A model generated the notes under the pieces. That model did no database searches, was not told where the DNA came from, and was given only the letters and a program-made list of their open reading frames with translations. A stretch of DNA of 64,000 bases from CAZKWG01 sp964615375 (lineage in GTDB: Bacteria; Myxococcota_A; UBA796; CAZKWG01): NCBI GenBank assembly GCA_964615375.1, contig CAZTOW010000016.1:108074-172073 (forward strand), in the 5' to 3' direction. The translations under genes were made by a program, and so were the position numbers. Each line of letters starts with the position of its first letter. Position 1 is the stretch's first letter. Of this stretch, positions 45,264 through 53,596 are shown in pieces.

Positions 45264-46262
45264 ATGGCAATCCGCGTCGCCATCAACGGGTTCGGTCGTA
45301 TCGGTCGCTGTGTCCTCCGCGCTGGCTGGGACGACCCCGAGATCGAATTCGTCCACATCAACGACCTGACCAGCCCCGAGATGCTGGCCTACCTGCTGAC
45401 CTATGACTCGGTCCACGGCACCTGGAGCCACTGCGCCAGCGCCGCCGAGGGCGGCCTGCAGATCGGCGACCGCTTCGTGCCGATCAGCGCCGAGCCCGAC
45501 CCGCTGAAGCTGCCCTGGAAGGGCGTGGACGTGGTGCTGGAGTGCACCGGCCTGTTCACCTCGCGGGAGAAGGCGTCCAAGCACCTGGACGCCGGCGCGG
45601 GCCGCGTGATCATCAGCGCCCCGGCCAAGAACGAGGACATCACGGTCTGCATGGGCGTCAACGACGACAAGCTGCTGGCCTCGCACCGCGTCATCTCCAA
45701 CGCCAGCTGCACGACCAACTGCCTCGCCCCGGTGGCCAAGGTGCTCAACGACACCTTCGGCATCCAGAACGGGCTCATGACCACGGTCCACTCCTACACG
45801 ATGGACCAGAACCTGCTCGACGCCCCGCACCGCAAGGGCGACTTCCGGCGCGCACGCGCCGCGGCGCTCAGCATGGTGCCGACCTCGACCGGCGCGGCCA
45901 AGGCCGTCGGGCTCGTGCTCCCTGAGCTCGCCGGGCGGCTGAACGGCCAGGCCATCCGCGTGCCCACGCCGAACGTCTCGCTGGTGGACCTCGTGTTCAC
46001 GGCCTCGAAGCCGCTCTCCGTGGACGCCATCAACGCCGCCCTCCGCGAGGCCGCCCAGGGCCCGATGCGGGGCATCCTGGCCGCCTCCGACGCGCCCATC
46101 GTGTCCACGGACCTGTGCGGGAACCCCCACTCCTCAATCGCCGACCTGCCGCTGACGCAGGTGAACGGCGGGCTCGGCAAGGTGCTGAGCTGGTACGACA
46201 ACGAGTGGGGCTTCTCCAACCGGATGCTGGACCTCGTGCGCCGCGTCGCGAAGATGGGCTGA
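45264..46262 (+). CDS. gap: Glyceraldehyde-3-phosphate dehydrogenase, type I
   Basis: A 332-residue phosphorylating GAPDH of glycolysis/gluconeogenesis. The N-terminal Rossmann motif is INGFGRIGR; the catalytic Cys149 is in SNASCTTNCLAP; the phosphate site is TSTGAAKA; and WYDNEWGFSNRM closes the NAD region. AGGAGG precedes the ATG. It leads an operon with pgk (3 bp downstream), tpiA (overlap) and secG. Asp at position about 32 is replaced by the VHINDLT stretch typical of bacterial enzymes using NAD+. Confidence 0.97.
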   Translation: MAIRVAINGFGRIGRCVLRAGWDDPEIEFVHINDLTSPEMLAYLLTYDSVHGTWSHCASAAEGGLQIGDRFVPISAEPDPLKLPWKGVDVVLECTGLFTSREKASKHLDAGAGRVIISAPAKNEDITVCMGVNDDKLLASHRVISNASCTTNCLAPVAKVLNDTFGIQNGLMTTVHSYTMDQNLLDAPHRKGDFRRARAAALSMVPTSTGAAKAVGLVLPELAGRLNGQAIRVPTPNVSLVDLVFTASKPLSVDAINAALREAAQGPMRGILAASDAPIVSTDLCGNPHSSIADLPLTQVNGGLGKVLSWYDNEWGFSNRMLDLVRRVAKMG

Positions 46263-46265
46263 GCC

Positions 46266-47456
46266 ATGAGCATCCCTCGCGTAGACCAGCTCGACCTGCA
46301 CGGGGACACGGTCCTCGTGCGCGTGGACTTCAACGTCCCGCTGGATGGCGACAAGGTCGCCGACGACACGCGCATCCGCGCCGCCCTGCCCACCATCCGC
46401 TACCTGGTGGAGCAGCGCTGCCGCGTCGTGCTGTGCAGCCACCTCGGGCGCCCGAAGGCCCGGCGCGAGGCGAAGTACAGCCTCGAGCCCGCCGCGGCCC
46501 GCCTGGCGGAGCTGCTGGAGGGCGGCGAGGTCGTCTTCTCCCCCGACACGGTCGGCGAGAGCGTCGAGCAGCTCGTCCACGACCTGCCCCCGGGCGGCGT
46601 GATGATGCTGGAGAACCTGCGCTTCCACCCGGGCGAGGAGGCGGGAGATCCGGCCTTCGCCGCGGAGCTCGCGCGCATGGCCCGGGTCTACGTCAACGAC
46701 GCCTTCGGCACCATGCACCGCGCGCACGCCTCCATCTCCGGCGTCGTGCAGCTCATGGAGAAGGCGGCGGTGGGCTACCTCGTCTACGAGGAGATCGCCG
46801 CGCTCGACCGCGTGCTGAACAACCCGAAGCGGCCCATGGTGGCCGTGCTGGGCGGCGCCAAGGTCTCCGACAAGATGGGCGTCATCGAGAACCTGGCGCG
46901 GCGCTGCGACGCCATCCTGGTCGGGGGCGCCATGGCCTACACCTTCCTCTCCGCGCTGGATCGCCCCGTCGGCAAATCCAGGGTGGAGGCGGACAAGCTC
47001 CTGCTCGCCCGCCGTCTGCTGGAGCGCTGTGAGGAGCGCGGCACCCGGGTGCTGCTGCCCATCGACCACGTCGTAGCCGAGGCCCTCGAGGAGAGCGCCG
47101 AGACGCGGGTGGTGGACAGCATCCCCGAGGGCCTGATGGGCCTGGACATCGGACCGGCGACCGTCGCGGCCTACGCGGCCGAGATCGCGCAGGCCGGCAC
47201 CGTGTTCTGGAACGGGCCCATGGGCGTCTTCGAGATGGCCCCCTTCGAGGCCGGCACGCGCGGCGTCGCCGAGGCCGTGGCGGCCTCGCCCGGCTACTCG
47301 GTGGTCGGCGGCGGCGACTCGGCGGCGGCGGTGGCGAAGTTCGGGCTCGACGACAAGGTCGGCTTCGTGTCCACGGGCGGGGGCGCGAGCCTCGAGTACC
47401 TGGAGGGCAAGGAGCTTCCCGGCATCAAGGCCATCCGGGCGCGGAGGGCCTCGTGA
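46266..47456 (+). CDS. pgk: Phosphoglycerate kinase
   Basis: A 396-residue kinase transferring phosphate between 1,3-bisphosphoglycerate and ADP. The N-terminal VRVDFNVPLDG and SHLGRPKA bind 3-phosphoglycerate; LGGAKVSDKMGVIENL and GGGDSAAAVAKFG bind nucleotide and phosphate. Full length, starts 3 bp after gap, and its stop overlaps the GTG of tpiA. Confidence 0.97.
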   Translation: MSIPRVDQLDLHGDTVLVRVDFNVPLDGDKVADDTRIRAALPTIRYLVEQRCRVVLCSHLGRPKARREAKYSLEPAAARLAELLEGGEVVFSPDTVGESVEQLVHDLPPGGVMMLENLRFHPGEEAGDPAFAAELARMARVYVNDAFGTMHRAHASISGVVQLMEKAAVGYLVYEEIAALDRVLNNPKRPMVAVLGGAKVSDKMGVIENLARRCDAILVGGAMAYTFLSALDRPVGKSRVEADKLLLARRLLERCEERGTRVLLPIDHVVAEALEESAETRVVDSIPEGLMGLDIGPATVAAYAAEIAQAGTVFWNGPMGVFEMAPFEAGTRGVAEAVAASPGYSVVGGGDSAAAVAKFGLDDKVGFVSTGGGASLEYLEGKELPGIKAIRARRAS

Positions 47457-48229
47457 GCCGGCGCCCCTACATCGTCGGCAACTGGAAGATGTACAAGACG
47501 CCCGCCGAGGCGGACGCCCTGGCGGCCGCGCTGAAGCGTGGGCTCTCCGAGCAGAGCGCGGCCGACGTCGGCGTGGCGCCGCCCGCGATCAGCGTCCCCG
47601 CGGTCGTGGCGCGCCTGAAGCACACGGGCGTCCACGTCGCCGGCCAGGACCTGCACCCGGAGAGCGCGGGCGCGTTCACCGGGGCCATCTCCGGCGAGAT
47701 GCTGCGGGCGGCGGGCTGCACCGACGTCATCGTCGGCCACTCCGAGCGGCGCACCCTGTTCGGGGACGACGACGCCCTCGTGAACCGCAAGGTCCACGCC
47801 GCCTTTCGCGCCGGCCTGCTCCCGATCCTCTGTGTCGGCGAGTCGCTCCCCCAGCGTGAGTCAGGCGAGGCCGAAGAGGTGGTCGCCGGTCAGCTCTCGC
47901 TCGGCCTCTCTGGCCTGCGCGCCGACCAGGTCGCCTCGCTGAGCATCGCCTATGAGCCGGTCTGGGCCATCGGCACCGGGCGCACCGCGACCCCTGAGCT
48001 CGCCGAGGCCATGCACACCTGCGTGCGCGGCTGGCTCAGCGCGCGCTACCCCTCCTATGTGGCGCAGAGCGTGCGTATCCTCTATGGTGGTAGCGTGAAG
48101 CCGGCGAACGCCGCCGGCCTGCTCTGCCGACGCGACATCGACGGCCTGCTCGTCGGCGGCGCCAGCCTGGAGGCCGACGGCTTCCTGGCCATCGTCGCGG
48201 CGGCGGCCCAGCGCCCGTCTCAACTCTGA
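47453..48229 (+). CDS. tpiA: Triosephosphate isomerase
   Basis: A 258-residue isomerase interconverting DHAP and GAP. Catalytic residues are Lys in VGNWKMY, His96 in VGHSERR and Glu168 in YEPVWAIGTG; the phosphate-gripping GGSVKPANA is present. It starts at a GTG overlapping the pgk stop. secG follows 16 bp later, as in many bacteria. Confidence 0.97.
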   Translation: MSRRPYIVGNWKMYKTPAEADALAAALKRGLSEQSAADVGVAPPAISVPAVVARLKHTGVHVAGQDLHPESAGAFTGAISGEMLRAAGCTDVIVGHSERRTLFGDDDALVNRKVHAAFRAGLLPILCVGESLPQRESGEAEEVVAGQLSLGLSGLRADQVASLSIAYEPVWAIGTGRTATPELAEAMHTCVRGWLSARYPSYVAQSVRILYGGSVKPANAAGLLCRRDIDGLLVGGASLEADGFLAIVAAAAQRPSQL

Positions 48230-48245
48230 TTCGCGGGTTCCCAAG

Positions 48246-48701
48246 ATGATCCTCTTCGTCACCATCCTCCACGTCCTCCTCTGCCTGGCGCTGGTGCTGG
48301 TCATCCTGCTCCAGCCGGCGAAGGACGGCTCCCAGCTCCTCGGGGGCGGCGTGAACAGCATGTACGGCCCGCGCGGCAACGCGCACCCGCTCGGCCGCGC
48401 CACGACCGTGATCGCCGGACTCTTCATGGTGACCAGCATCATCCTGGCCTACGAGAGCACCCAGCAGAAGGGCGACGACGCGGACCAGCAGGACGAGATC
48501 AAGAAGCTGGAGGAGGAGAAGGCGCGGCGCGAGGCGGAGACGAAGTCCGCCGAGCCTGAGCCCGCCCCCGCCGTGGAGGTGCCCGCGACCGAGGTCCCGG
48601 CAGCCGAGGTCCCCGCCGCCGAGGTCCCCGCCGCCGAGGTCCCCGCCGCTGAGGCCCCCGCGACCGGGGATCCGGCGACCGGAAAGTCTGGCGCTCCCTG
48701 A
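48246..48701 (+). CDS. secG: Protein translocase subunit SecG with repetitive C-terminal tail
   Basis: A 151-residue SecG. Two membrane helices: MILFVTILHVLLCLALVLVI (1-20) and TTVIAGLFMVTSIILAY (about 56-72), with the conserved cytoplasmic LLQPAKDGSQLLGGG loop between. It stabilises SecYEG. The tail after residue 80 is coiled (EIKKLEEEKARREAE) and then six tandem pentapeptides of the EVPAA type, encoded by 15-bp repeats. SecG proteins end near residue 80-110, so the tail is an addition. Located after tpiA, a very common arrangement; secY is in the ribosomal operon. Confidence 0.93.
   Translation: MILFVTILHVLLCLALVLVILLQPAKDGSQLLGGGVNSMYGPRGNAHPLGRATTVIAGLFMVTSIILAYESTQQKGDDADQQDEIKKLEEEKARREAETKSAEPEPAPAVEVPATEVPAAEVPAAEVPAAEVPAAEAPATGDPATGKSGAP
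48576..48665 (+). repeat. Six 15-bp tandem repeats in the secG tail
   Basis: Units start at 48576, 48591, 48606, 48621, 48636 and 48651 with consensus GAGGTCCCCGCCGCC, encoding EVPAA. In-frame copy-number variation would lengthen or shorten the tail. Confidence 0.9.
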
Positions 48702-48709
48702 GCGCGGAT

Positions 48710-48738
48710 TTGACAACCCCGGATCGCCGCAATAAGTG
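48710..48738 (+). promoter_or_regulatory. Sigma-70 promoter of tRNA-Leu
   Basis: TTGACA (48710-48715) is followed after 17 bp by TAAGTG (48733-48738). The predicted start is about 3-5 bp before the tRNA 5' end. It overlaps the end of secG by position only (stop at 48701). Confidence 0.7.
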
Positions 48739-48747
48739 TGATGTGCT

Positions 48748-48833
48748 GCGTGGGTGGCGGAATTGGTAGACGCGCCAGTTTGAGGTGCTGGTGGCCACAA
48801 ACCTTGGGGGTTCGAGTCCCCCCCCACGCACCA
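48748..48833 (+). tRNA. tRNA-Leu (anticodon GAG)
   Basis: An 86-nt class II tRNA: acceptor GCGTGGG/CCCACGC, D-arm GGCGGAATTGGTAGACGC, anticodon loop TTTGAGG with anticodon GAG, a long variable arm (TGGTGGCCACAAACCTTGG region), T-arm GGGGGTTCGAGTCCCCC, discriminator A and encoded CCA. Reads CUC and CUU. Confidence 0.96.
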
Positions 48834-48844
48834 CCTGACTCAAA

Positions 48845-48870
48845 GAGAGCCCGCTTCGGCGGGTTCTTCT
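48845..48870 (+). terminator. Terminator of tRNA-Leu
   Basis: A GAGCCCGC/GCGGGTTC stem with a TTCG tetraloop (48847-48866) followed by TTCTCGTTCT. Good intrinsic terminator form. Confidence 0.85.
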
Positions 48871-48893
48871 CGTTCTGGGATCTCGCCTCTCGA

Positions 48894-48947
48894 GGCCCCG
48901 AGCGTCAGCCGGGCCCCGAGCATCTGCGGGGCCCCGAGCGTCAGCGC
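48894..48947. repeat. Three 18-bp tandem repeats at the 3' end of fur
   Basis: Copies GGCCCCGAGCGTCAGCCG, GGCCCCGAGCATCTGCGG and GGCCCCGAGCGTCAGCGC lie at 48894, 48912 and 48930. The third overlaps the fur stop codon. They sit between the tRNA-Leu terminator and fur. Confidence 0.85.
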
Positions 48948-49411
48948 CGCTCGGCCTGCGCGAGCTGGTAGGGGCAGGGCTCTGGGCGCGTGCAGTCGCC
49001 GTAGATCTCGTGGCGATGGGAGGCCAGGCTGAGCCCGTGCTGGGCCGCCACCAGCGCCTGCCGCTCCTCGATAAGCTCGTCCTCGAACTCGAAGATGTGG
49101 CCACACCTGGTGCAGATCAGGTGGTCGTGGTGCTGGTCCACCTGCGCGGGCTCGTAGCGGGTCTGCCCGTCGCTGAAATGGCGCTCCAGGGCCACGCCCG
49201 CGTCCAGGAAGAGTCGGAGCGCCCGGTAGACCGTGGCGTAGCCTACCCCCGGCATCTCCCGCTGCACGCGGGTCAGCAGCTCGTCCACCGCGACGTGGTC
49301 ATCGGACGAGGCAAAGATCTCGAAGATGATCTGCCGCTGGCGCGTCTGCTTCAAGCTGTGGTCGGCCATGTGCTGGTCGAGTCGACGCCGCAACGGAGCG
49401 AGCTCAGCCAT
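48941..49411 (-). CDS. fur: Fur-family transcriptional regulator
   Basis: A 156-residue metal-responsive repressor. The start at 49411 follows GGGAGG; the frame can extend to 49432 but only with a membrane-like peptide. The winged-helix domain (LKQTRQRQIIFEIFASSDDHVAVDELL, VGYATVYRALRLFLDAG) precedes the dimer domain with the His-rich QVDQHHDHLICTRCGHIFEFED and a second Cys pair near the end (GDCTRPEPC). This pattern is closest to Fur (iron), but PerR/Zur cannot be excluded. It is the next minus-strand gene after rplQ, separated by a terminator, so it has its own promoter. Confidence 0.88.
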   Translation of the reverse strand: MAELAPLRRRLDQHMADHSLKQTRQRQIIFEIFASSDDHVAVDELLTRVQREMPGVGYATVYRALRLFLDAGVALERHFSDGQTRYEPAQVDQHHDHLICTRCGHIFEFEDELIEERQALVAAQHGLSLASHRHEIYGDCTRPEPCPYQLAQAERR

Positions 49412-49423
49412 CCAGACCTCCCA

Positions 49424-49467
49424 AAACAGCATAGCCCGGAAGGCACGGTTCTCCGAGCCTCCGGGCT
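49424..49467 (-). terminator. Terminator of the ribosomal super-operon after rplQ
   Basis: On the minus strand AGCCCGGA/TCCGGGCT form an 8-bp stem (49433-49467), extended by GGC/GCC, and are followed by GCTGTTTTGG. It lies between the rplQ stop (49486) and the fur start (49411). It overlaps the likely fur promoter region. Confidence 0.8.
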
Positions 49468-49485
49468 GTGAAATTCAAGATCGCT

Positions 49486-49986
49486 TCAGCTGGCCGAGCT
49501 CTGCTCGCCCTGCGCTGCGCTCTCCGCACCAGCGGCGCCCTCATCGGAGGTCTCGACGTCCACAGGCTCACCCGTGGCGCCGACGAGCTCGATGATGGCC
49601 ATGTCCGCGTTGTCGCCAGAGCGCGCGCCGATCTTCAGGATGCGGGTGTAACCACCCGGGCGCTCCTTGAAGCGATCGGCGTACTCCCCGAAGAGCCGGT
49701 TGAGGGCGCTGCGATCCTTCACCCACACCCGGGCGCGCCGGATGTGGTGAAGGCGCTTCAGCTTCGCCTGCGCGAGCTGCTCACCCTCGAGGCCCTGAAG
49801 GGCGCTCACCGGGCTCTTCTTGCCCAGCGTGATCACCCGATCGGCGATACGGCGCAGCTCCTTGGCCTTGGACTCCGTGGTGCGGATCCGGCCGTGGAGC
49901 AGCAGGGACGTGACCATGTTGCGGTACATGGCCCGCCGATGCGCGCTGGTCCTGCCCAGCTTGCGACCCGACTTGCGATGACGCAT
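49486..49986 (-). CDS. rplQ: 50S ribosomal protein L17, with C-terminal tail
   Basis: A 166-residue L17. The core MRHRKSGRKLGRTSAHRRAMYRNM (start of family), LLLHGRIRTTESKAKELRR and the Tyr/Arg motif PGGYTRILKIGARSGDNADMAIIELV is followed by about 35 acidic/Ala/Ser residues (DEGAAGAESAAQGEQSSAS), longer than the usual about 120 residues. Last gene of the super-operon, 15 bp after rpoA. Confidence 0.97.
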   Translation of the reverse strand: MRHRKSGRKLGRTSAHRRAMYRNMVTSLLLHGRIRTTESKAKELRRIADRVITLGKKSPVSALQGLEGEQLAQAKLKRLHHIRRARVWVKDRSALNRLFGEYADRFKERPGGYTRILKIGARSGDNADMAIIELVGATGEPVDVETSDEGAAGAESAAQGEQSSAS

Positions 49987-50001
49987 CGGATTCTCCTTCG
50001 A

Positions 50002-51024
<1,023 letters not shown>

Positions 51025-51195
51025 GGCAGGGACTCCAGTCCAGGTTTCTGCCTGCAGGGCCTGCTCAGGCTCATCACCCAGAATGGACACAGGATTCGGG
51101 TCCTCCCAGGGAGAGACCCAGGCCCTTCAGGCGCCAGAACGCGGGCGGCACTTGGAAGGTGACACGACCCGCGTTCGGCAGAACTCAACCGAGCA

Positions 51196-51216
51196 GGAGC
51201 CCCACGAGGGGGCTCC
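51196..51216 (-). terminator. Hairpin after rpsK, in the place of rpsD
   Basis: A perfect 8-bp stem GGAGCCCC/GGGGCTCC with a 5-nt loop lies 3 bp after the rpsK stop on the minus strand. Only a weak T-rich stretch follows. It occupies the start of the 194-bp gap to rpoA and may attenuate transcription or protect the rpsK 3' end. Confidence 0.5.
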
Positions 51217-51218
51217 AA

Positions 51219-51608
51219 TCACACCCGGCGCCGCTTGGGAGGCCGGCAGCCGTTGTGGGGGATGGGGGTCACATCGCGGATGTGGGTGATCCGCAGGCCG
51301 GAGTTCGCGATGGCGCGGAGCGCCGACTCACGACCCGCCCCGGGGCCCTTCACGAACACCCCGGCCGACTTCATCCCGTGCTCCATGGCCTTGCGGGCCG
51401 CGTCCTCGGCGACGAGCTGGGCCGCGAAGGGCGTCGACTTGCGCGACCCCTTGAAGCCCTTGACGCCCGCGCTGGACCAGGAGACGGCGTTGCCGGCCGG
51501 ATCGGTGATCGTGACGATGGTGTTGTTGAACGTGGCCTGGATGTGGACCACGCCCACGGGCACGTTCTTCTTGACGCGGCGCTGAGTGGGCCGACGAGGG
51601 TTGGCCAT
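51219..51608 (-). CDS. rpsK: 30S ribosomal protein S11
   Basis: A 129-residue S11 with VGVVHIQATFNNTIVTITD, GSRKSTPFAAQLVAEDAA and the C-terminal TPIPHNGCRPPKRRRV. It lies 9 bp after rpsM. Binds the 3' major domain of 16S rRNA near the platform. Confidence 0.98.
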   Translation of the reverse strand: MANPRRPTQRRVKKNVPVGVVHIQATFNNTIVTITDPAGNAVSWSSAGVKGFKGSRKSTPFAAQLVAEDAARKAMEHGMKSAGVFVKGPGAGRESALRAIANSGLRITHIRDVTPIPHNGCRPPKRRRV

Positions 51609-51617
51609 GATCCGCTC

Positions 51618-51983
51618 CTAACGCTTCTTCGCGACGATGCGCCGCGGCCCCTTGCGGGTGCGGGCGTTGGTGTGGGTACGCTGGCCGCGAACGGGGAGGC
51701 CCTTCTTGTGCCGAAGTCCGCGGTAGCAGCCGATGTCGATCAGCCGCTTGATGTTCATGGCGATCTCCTTGCGGAGATCACCCTCGACCTTCTGCGAGCG
51801 CTGGATGACCTCGCGGATGGCGGCGACCTCCACCTCGGACAGCTCATGCGTCCGGGTGGCGTGGTCCACGCGCGCCTCGTCGAGGATCCGCTTCGCGGAG
51901 CTCCGGCCGATGCCGTAGATGTAGGTCAGCGCAATATCGATGCGCTTGTTCCTGGGGAGATCGACACCTTCGATGCGCGCCAT
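51618..51983 (-). CDS. rpsM: 30S ribosomal protein S13
   Basis: A 121-residue S13: MARIEGVDLPRNKRIDIALTYI at the N-terminus, the helix-two-turn-helix DIGCYRGLRHKKGLPVRGQRTH and an Arg-rich tail. Head protein contacting the P-site tRNA. It follows rpmJ by 3 bp. Confidence 0.98.
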   Translation of the reverse strand: MARIEGVDLPRNKRIDIALTYIYGIGRSSAKRILDEARVDHATRTHELSEVEVAAIREVIQRSQKVEGDLRKEIAMNIKRLIDIGCYRGLRHKKGLPVRGQRTHTNARTRKGPRRIVAKKR

Positions 51984-51986
51984 TGG

Positions 51987-52100
51987 CTAGCCCTGCCGCT
52001 GCTTGTGCTTGGGGTTCTCGCAGAGGACACGCACCACACCGCGCCGCCGCACGATTCGGCACTTGTCGCAGATCTTCCTGACCGATGTTCTGACCTTCAT
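51987..52100 (-). CDS. rpmJ: 50S ribosomal protein L36 (zinc type)
   Basis: A 37-residue L36 with the zinc ribbon C-x2-C (ICDKC) and C-x4-H (LCENPKH). GGGGC upstream of ATG at 52100. Because a zinc-free paralogue is a known Zur target in other bacteria, the Cys form implies zinc-replete expression. No infA lies between it and map. Confidence 0.97.
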   Translation of the reverse strand: MKVRTSVRKICDKCRIVRRRGVVRVLCENPKHKQRQG

Positions 52101-52137
52101 GGGGGCTCCTCGCCCTGGGGGAACGAAGCTGGCGGTA

Positions 52138-52914
52138 TTAACTCGTTGCGCTGCTGTCGAAAACCGTAAGAATTTCCGGGCCGGTGGGAGTGATCGCCAC
52201 CGTATGCTCGAAATGGGCCGCGAAACTACCATCGCAGGTCGCGACCGTCCAGGCATCCTTGAGCAGCTTCGTCTTCCATCCGCCGAGGGTGATCATGGGT
52301 TCGATGGCCAGGCACATGCCGGGCTTCAGGAGGTCGCCGGTGTTCGGCTTCCCGTAGTTCGGCACCGAGGGCCGCTCGTGCATGGCACGCCCGATGCCGT
52401 GCCCTACAAGCTGCCTGACGATCCCGAACCCGTGGGGTTTCACGGTTGACTCTATCGCGTGGCCGATATCGCCAACCCGCCGCCCCGGACGAGCCTCGGC
52501 GATGCCTACATACAGACTTTTCCGCGTGATGTCAAGCAGCTCCTGGTAGCGCGCCGACACCTTGCCCACCGCGACCGTGAAGGCCGAGTCCACGTGGTAG
52601 CCGCCAAAGTGCAGCCCCATGTCGATCGACAGGATGTCCCCTTCGCGGATCGGCCGCGTGGACGGGATCCCATGGACCACCTGCTCATTGAAGGAGGCGC
52701 AGATGGTCGCCGGGAACGGCACCTTCTCCACCACATAGCCCTTGAAGGAGGGAAAGGCTCCCATCGCCCGGATCCGCTCCTCGGCGATGGCGTCGAGATC
52801 CAGCGTCGTCACCCCAGGTGAGATCGCGGCGCGAAGCACCTCGGCCACCTCCGCGAGGCGGCGGCCGTTGTCCCGCATGATGGCGATCTCCCAGGGGGCC
52901 TTGAGCTGGATCAA
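52138..52914 (-). CDS. map: Methionine aminopeptidase, type I
   Basis: A 258-residue enzyme removing initiator Met. The five metal ligands are Asp in LSIDMGLHF, Asp in HVDSAFTV, His in GHGIGRAMHE, Glu in LAIEPMIT and Glu in AHFEHTVAI. It lies between adk (8 bp) and rpmJ, with a 37-bp gap where infA is often found in related bacteria. Confidence 0.97.
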   Translation of the reverse strand: MIQLKAPWEIAIMRDNGRRLAEVAEVLRAAISPGVTTLDLDAIAEERIRAMGAFPSFKGYVVEKVPFPATICASFNEQVVHGIPSTRPIREGDILSIDMGLHFGGYHVDSAFTVAVGKVSARYQELLDITRKSLYVGIAEARPGRRVGDIGHAIESTVKPHGFGIVRQLVGHGIGRAMHERPSVPNYGKPNTGDLLKPGMCLAIEPMITLGGWKTKLLKDAWTVATCDGSFAAHFEHTVAITPTGPEILTVFDSSATS

Positions 52915-52921
52915 ATCGACC

Positions 52922-53584
52922 TCAGCGCCGCGCCGCGGTGAGCGAGGCCAGGCAGCTCTGGATGTCGCGCTCCACGACCTCGATCTCCTGGTTCCCGTCC
53001 AGCGTCGTCACCCCGAAGTGATCTCCGAGCCAGGCGAGCACGGGGGCCGTCTCGCGGTGGTAGGTCTCCAGGCGCGCCCGGATGGTCTCCTCGCGATCGT
53101 CGCTGCGCTGCACGACCTCGCCGCCGCAGCGATCACAGACGCCCTCCACCCGCGGGGGGTTGTTGGCGACGTGATAGGTCGCGCCACACCCGAGGCAGGT
53201 CCGACGCCCGGAGAGGCGCCCGACGACCACCGCGTCCGGGACATGCAGGCTCAGCACGAGATCGACCTTGCGACCGCGAGCCCGGAGCCACTGCTCCAGC
53301 AGCTCAGCCTGACGGACCGTGCGCGGGAACCCGTCGAAGAGGGCTCCCCCAGCGCACTCGTCCTCCTCGAGCCTGCTGGCGACGATGTCGAAGACCACAT
53401 CATCCGGGACGAGCTCGCCGCGGTTCATGTAGCCCCGGGCGTGCAGCCCGAGCGGCGTACCCTCCTTGAGGTGCCGCCTGAAGATGTCGCCCGTCGATAC
53501 CTGCGGGATCCCGAGCACGCGCGTGATCAGGGTCGCCTGCGTTCCCTTGCCGGCCCCAGGAGGGCCGAAGAGGATGACGTCCAC
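52922..53584 (-). CDS. adk: Adenylate kinase, zinc-binding LID type
   Basis: A 220-residue kinase (ATP + AMP to 2 ADP). The P-loop FGPPGAGKGTQA is at residues 6-17. The LID at about 120-165 carries four cysteines (RRTCLGCGATYHV and GVCDRCGGEVV), so it binds zinc, like Gram-positive and some proteobacterial enzymes. DGFPRTVRQAE binds AMP. Placed after secY, as usual. Confidence 0.97.
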   Translation of the reverse strand: MDVILFGPPGAGKGTQATLITRVLGIPQVSTGDIFRRHLKEGTPLGLHARGYMNRGELVPDDVVFDIVASRLEEDECAGGALFDGFPRTVRQAELLEQWLRARGRKVDLVLSLHVPDAVVVGRLSGRRTCLGCGATYHVANNPPRVEGVCDRCGGEVVQRSDDREETIRARLETYHRETAPVLAWLGDHFGVTTLDGNQEIEVVERDIQSCLASLTAARR

Positions 53585-53596
53585 CTTTGCCTCCCC

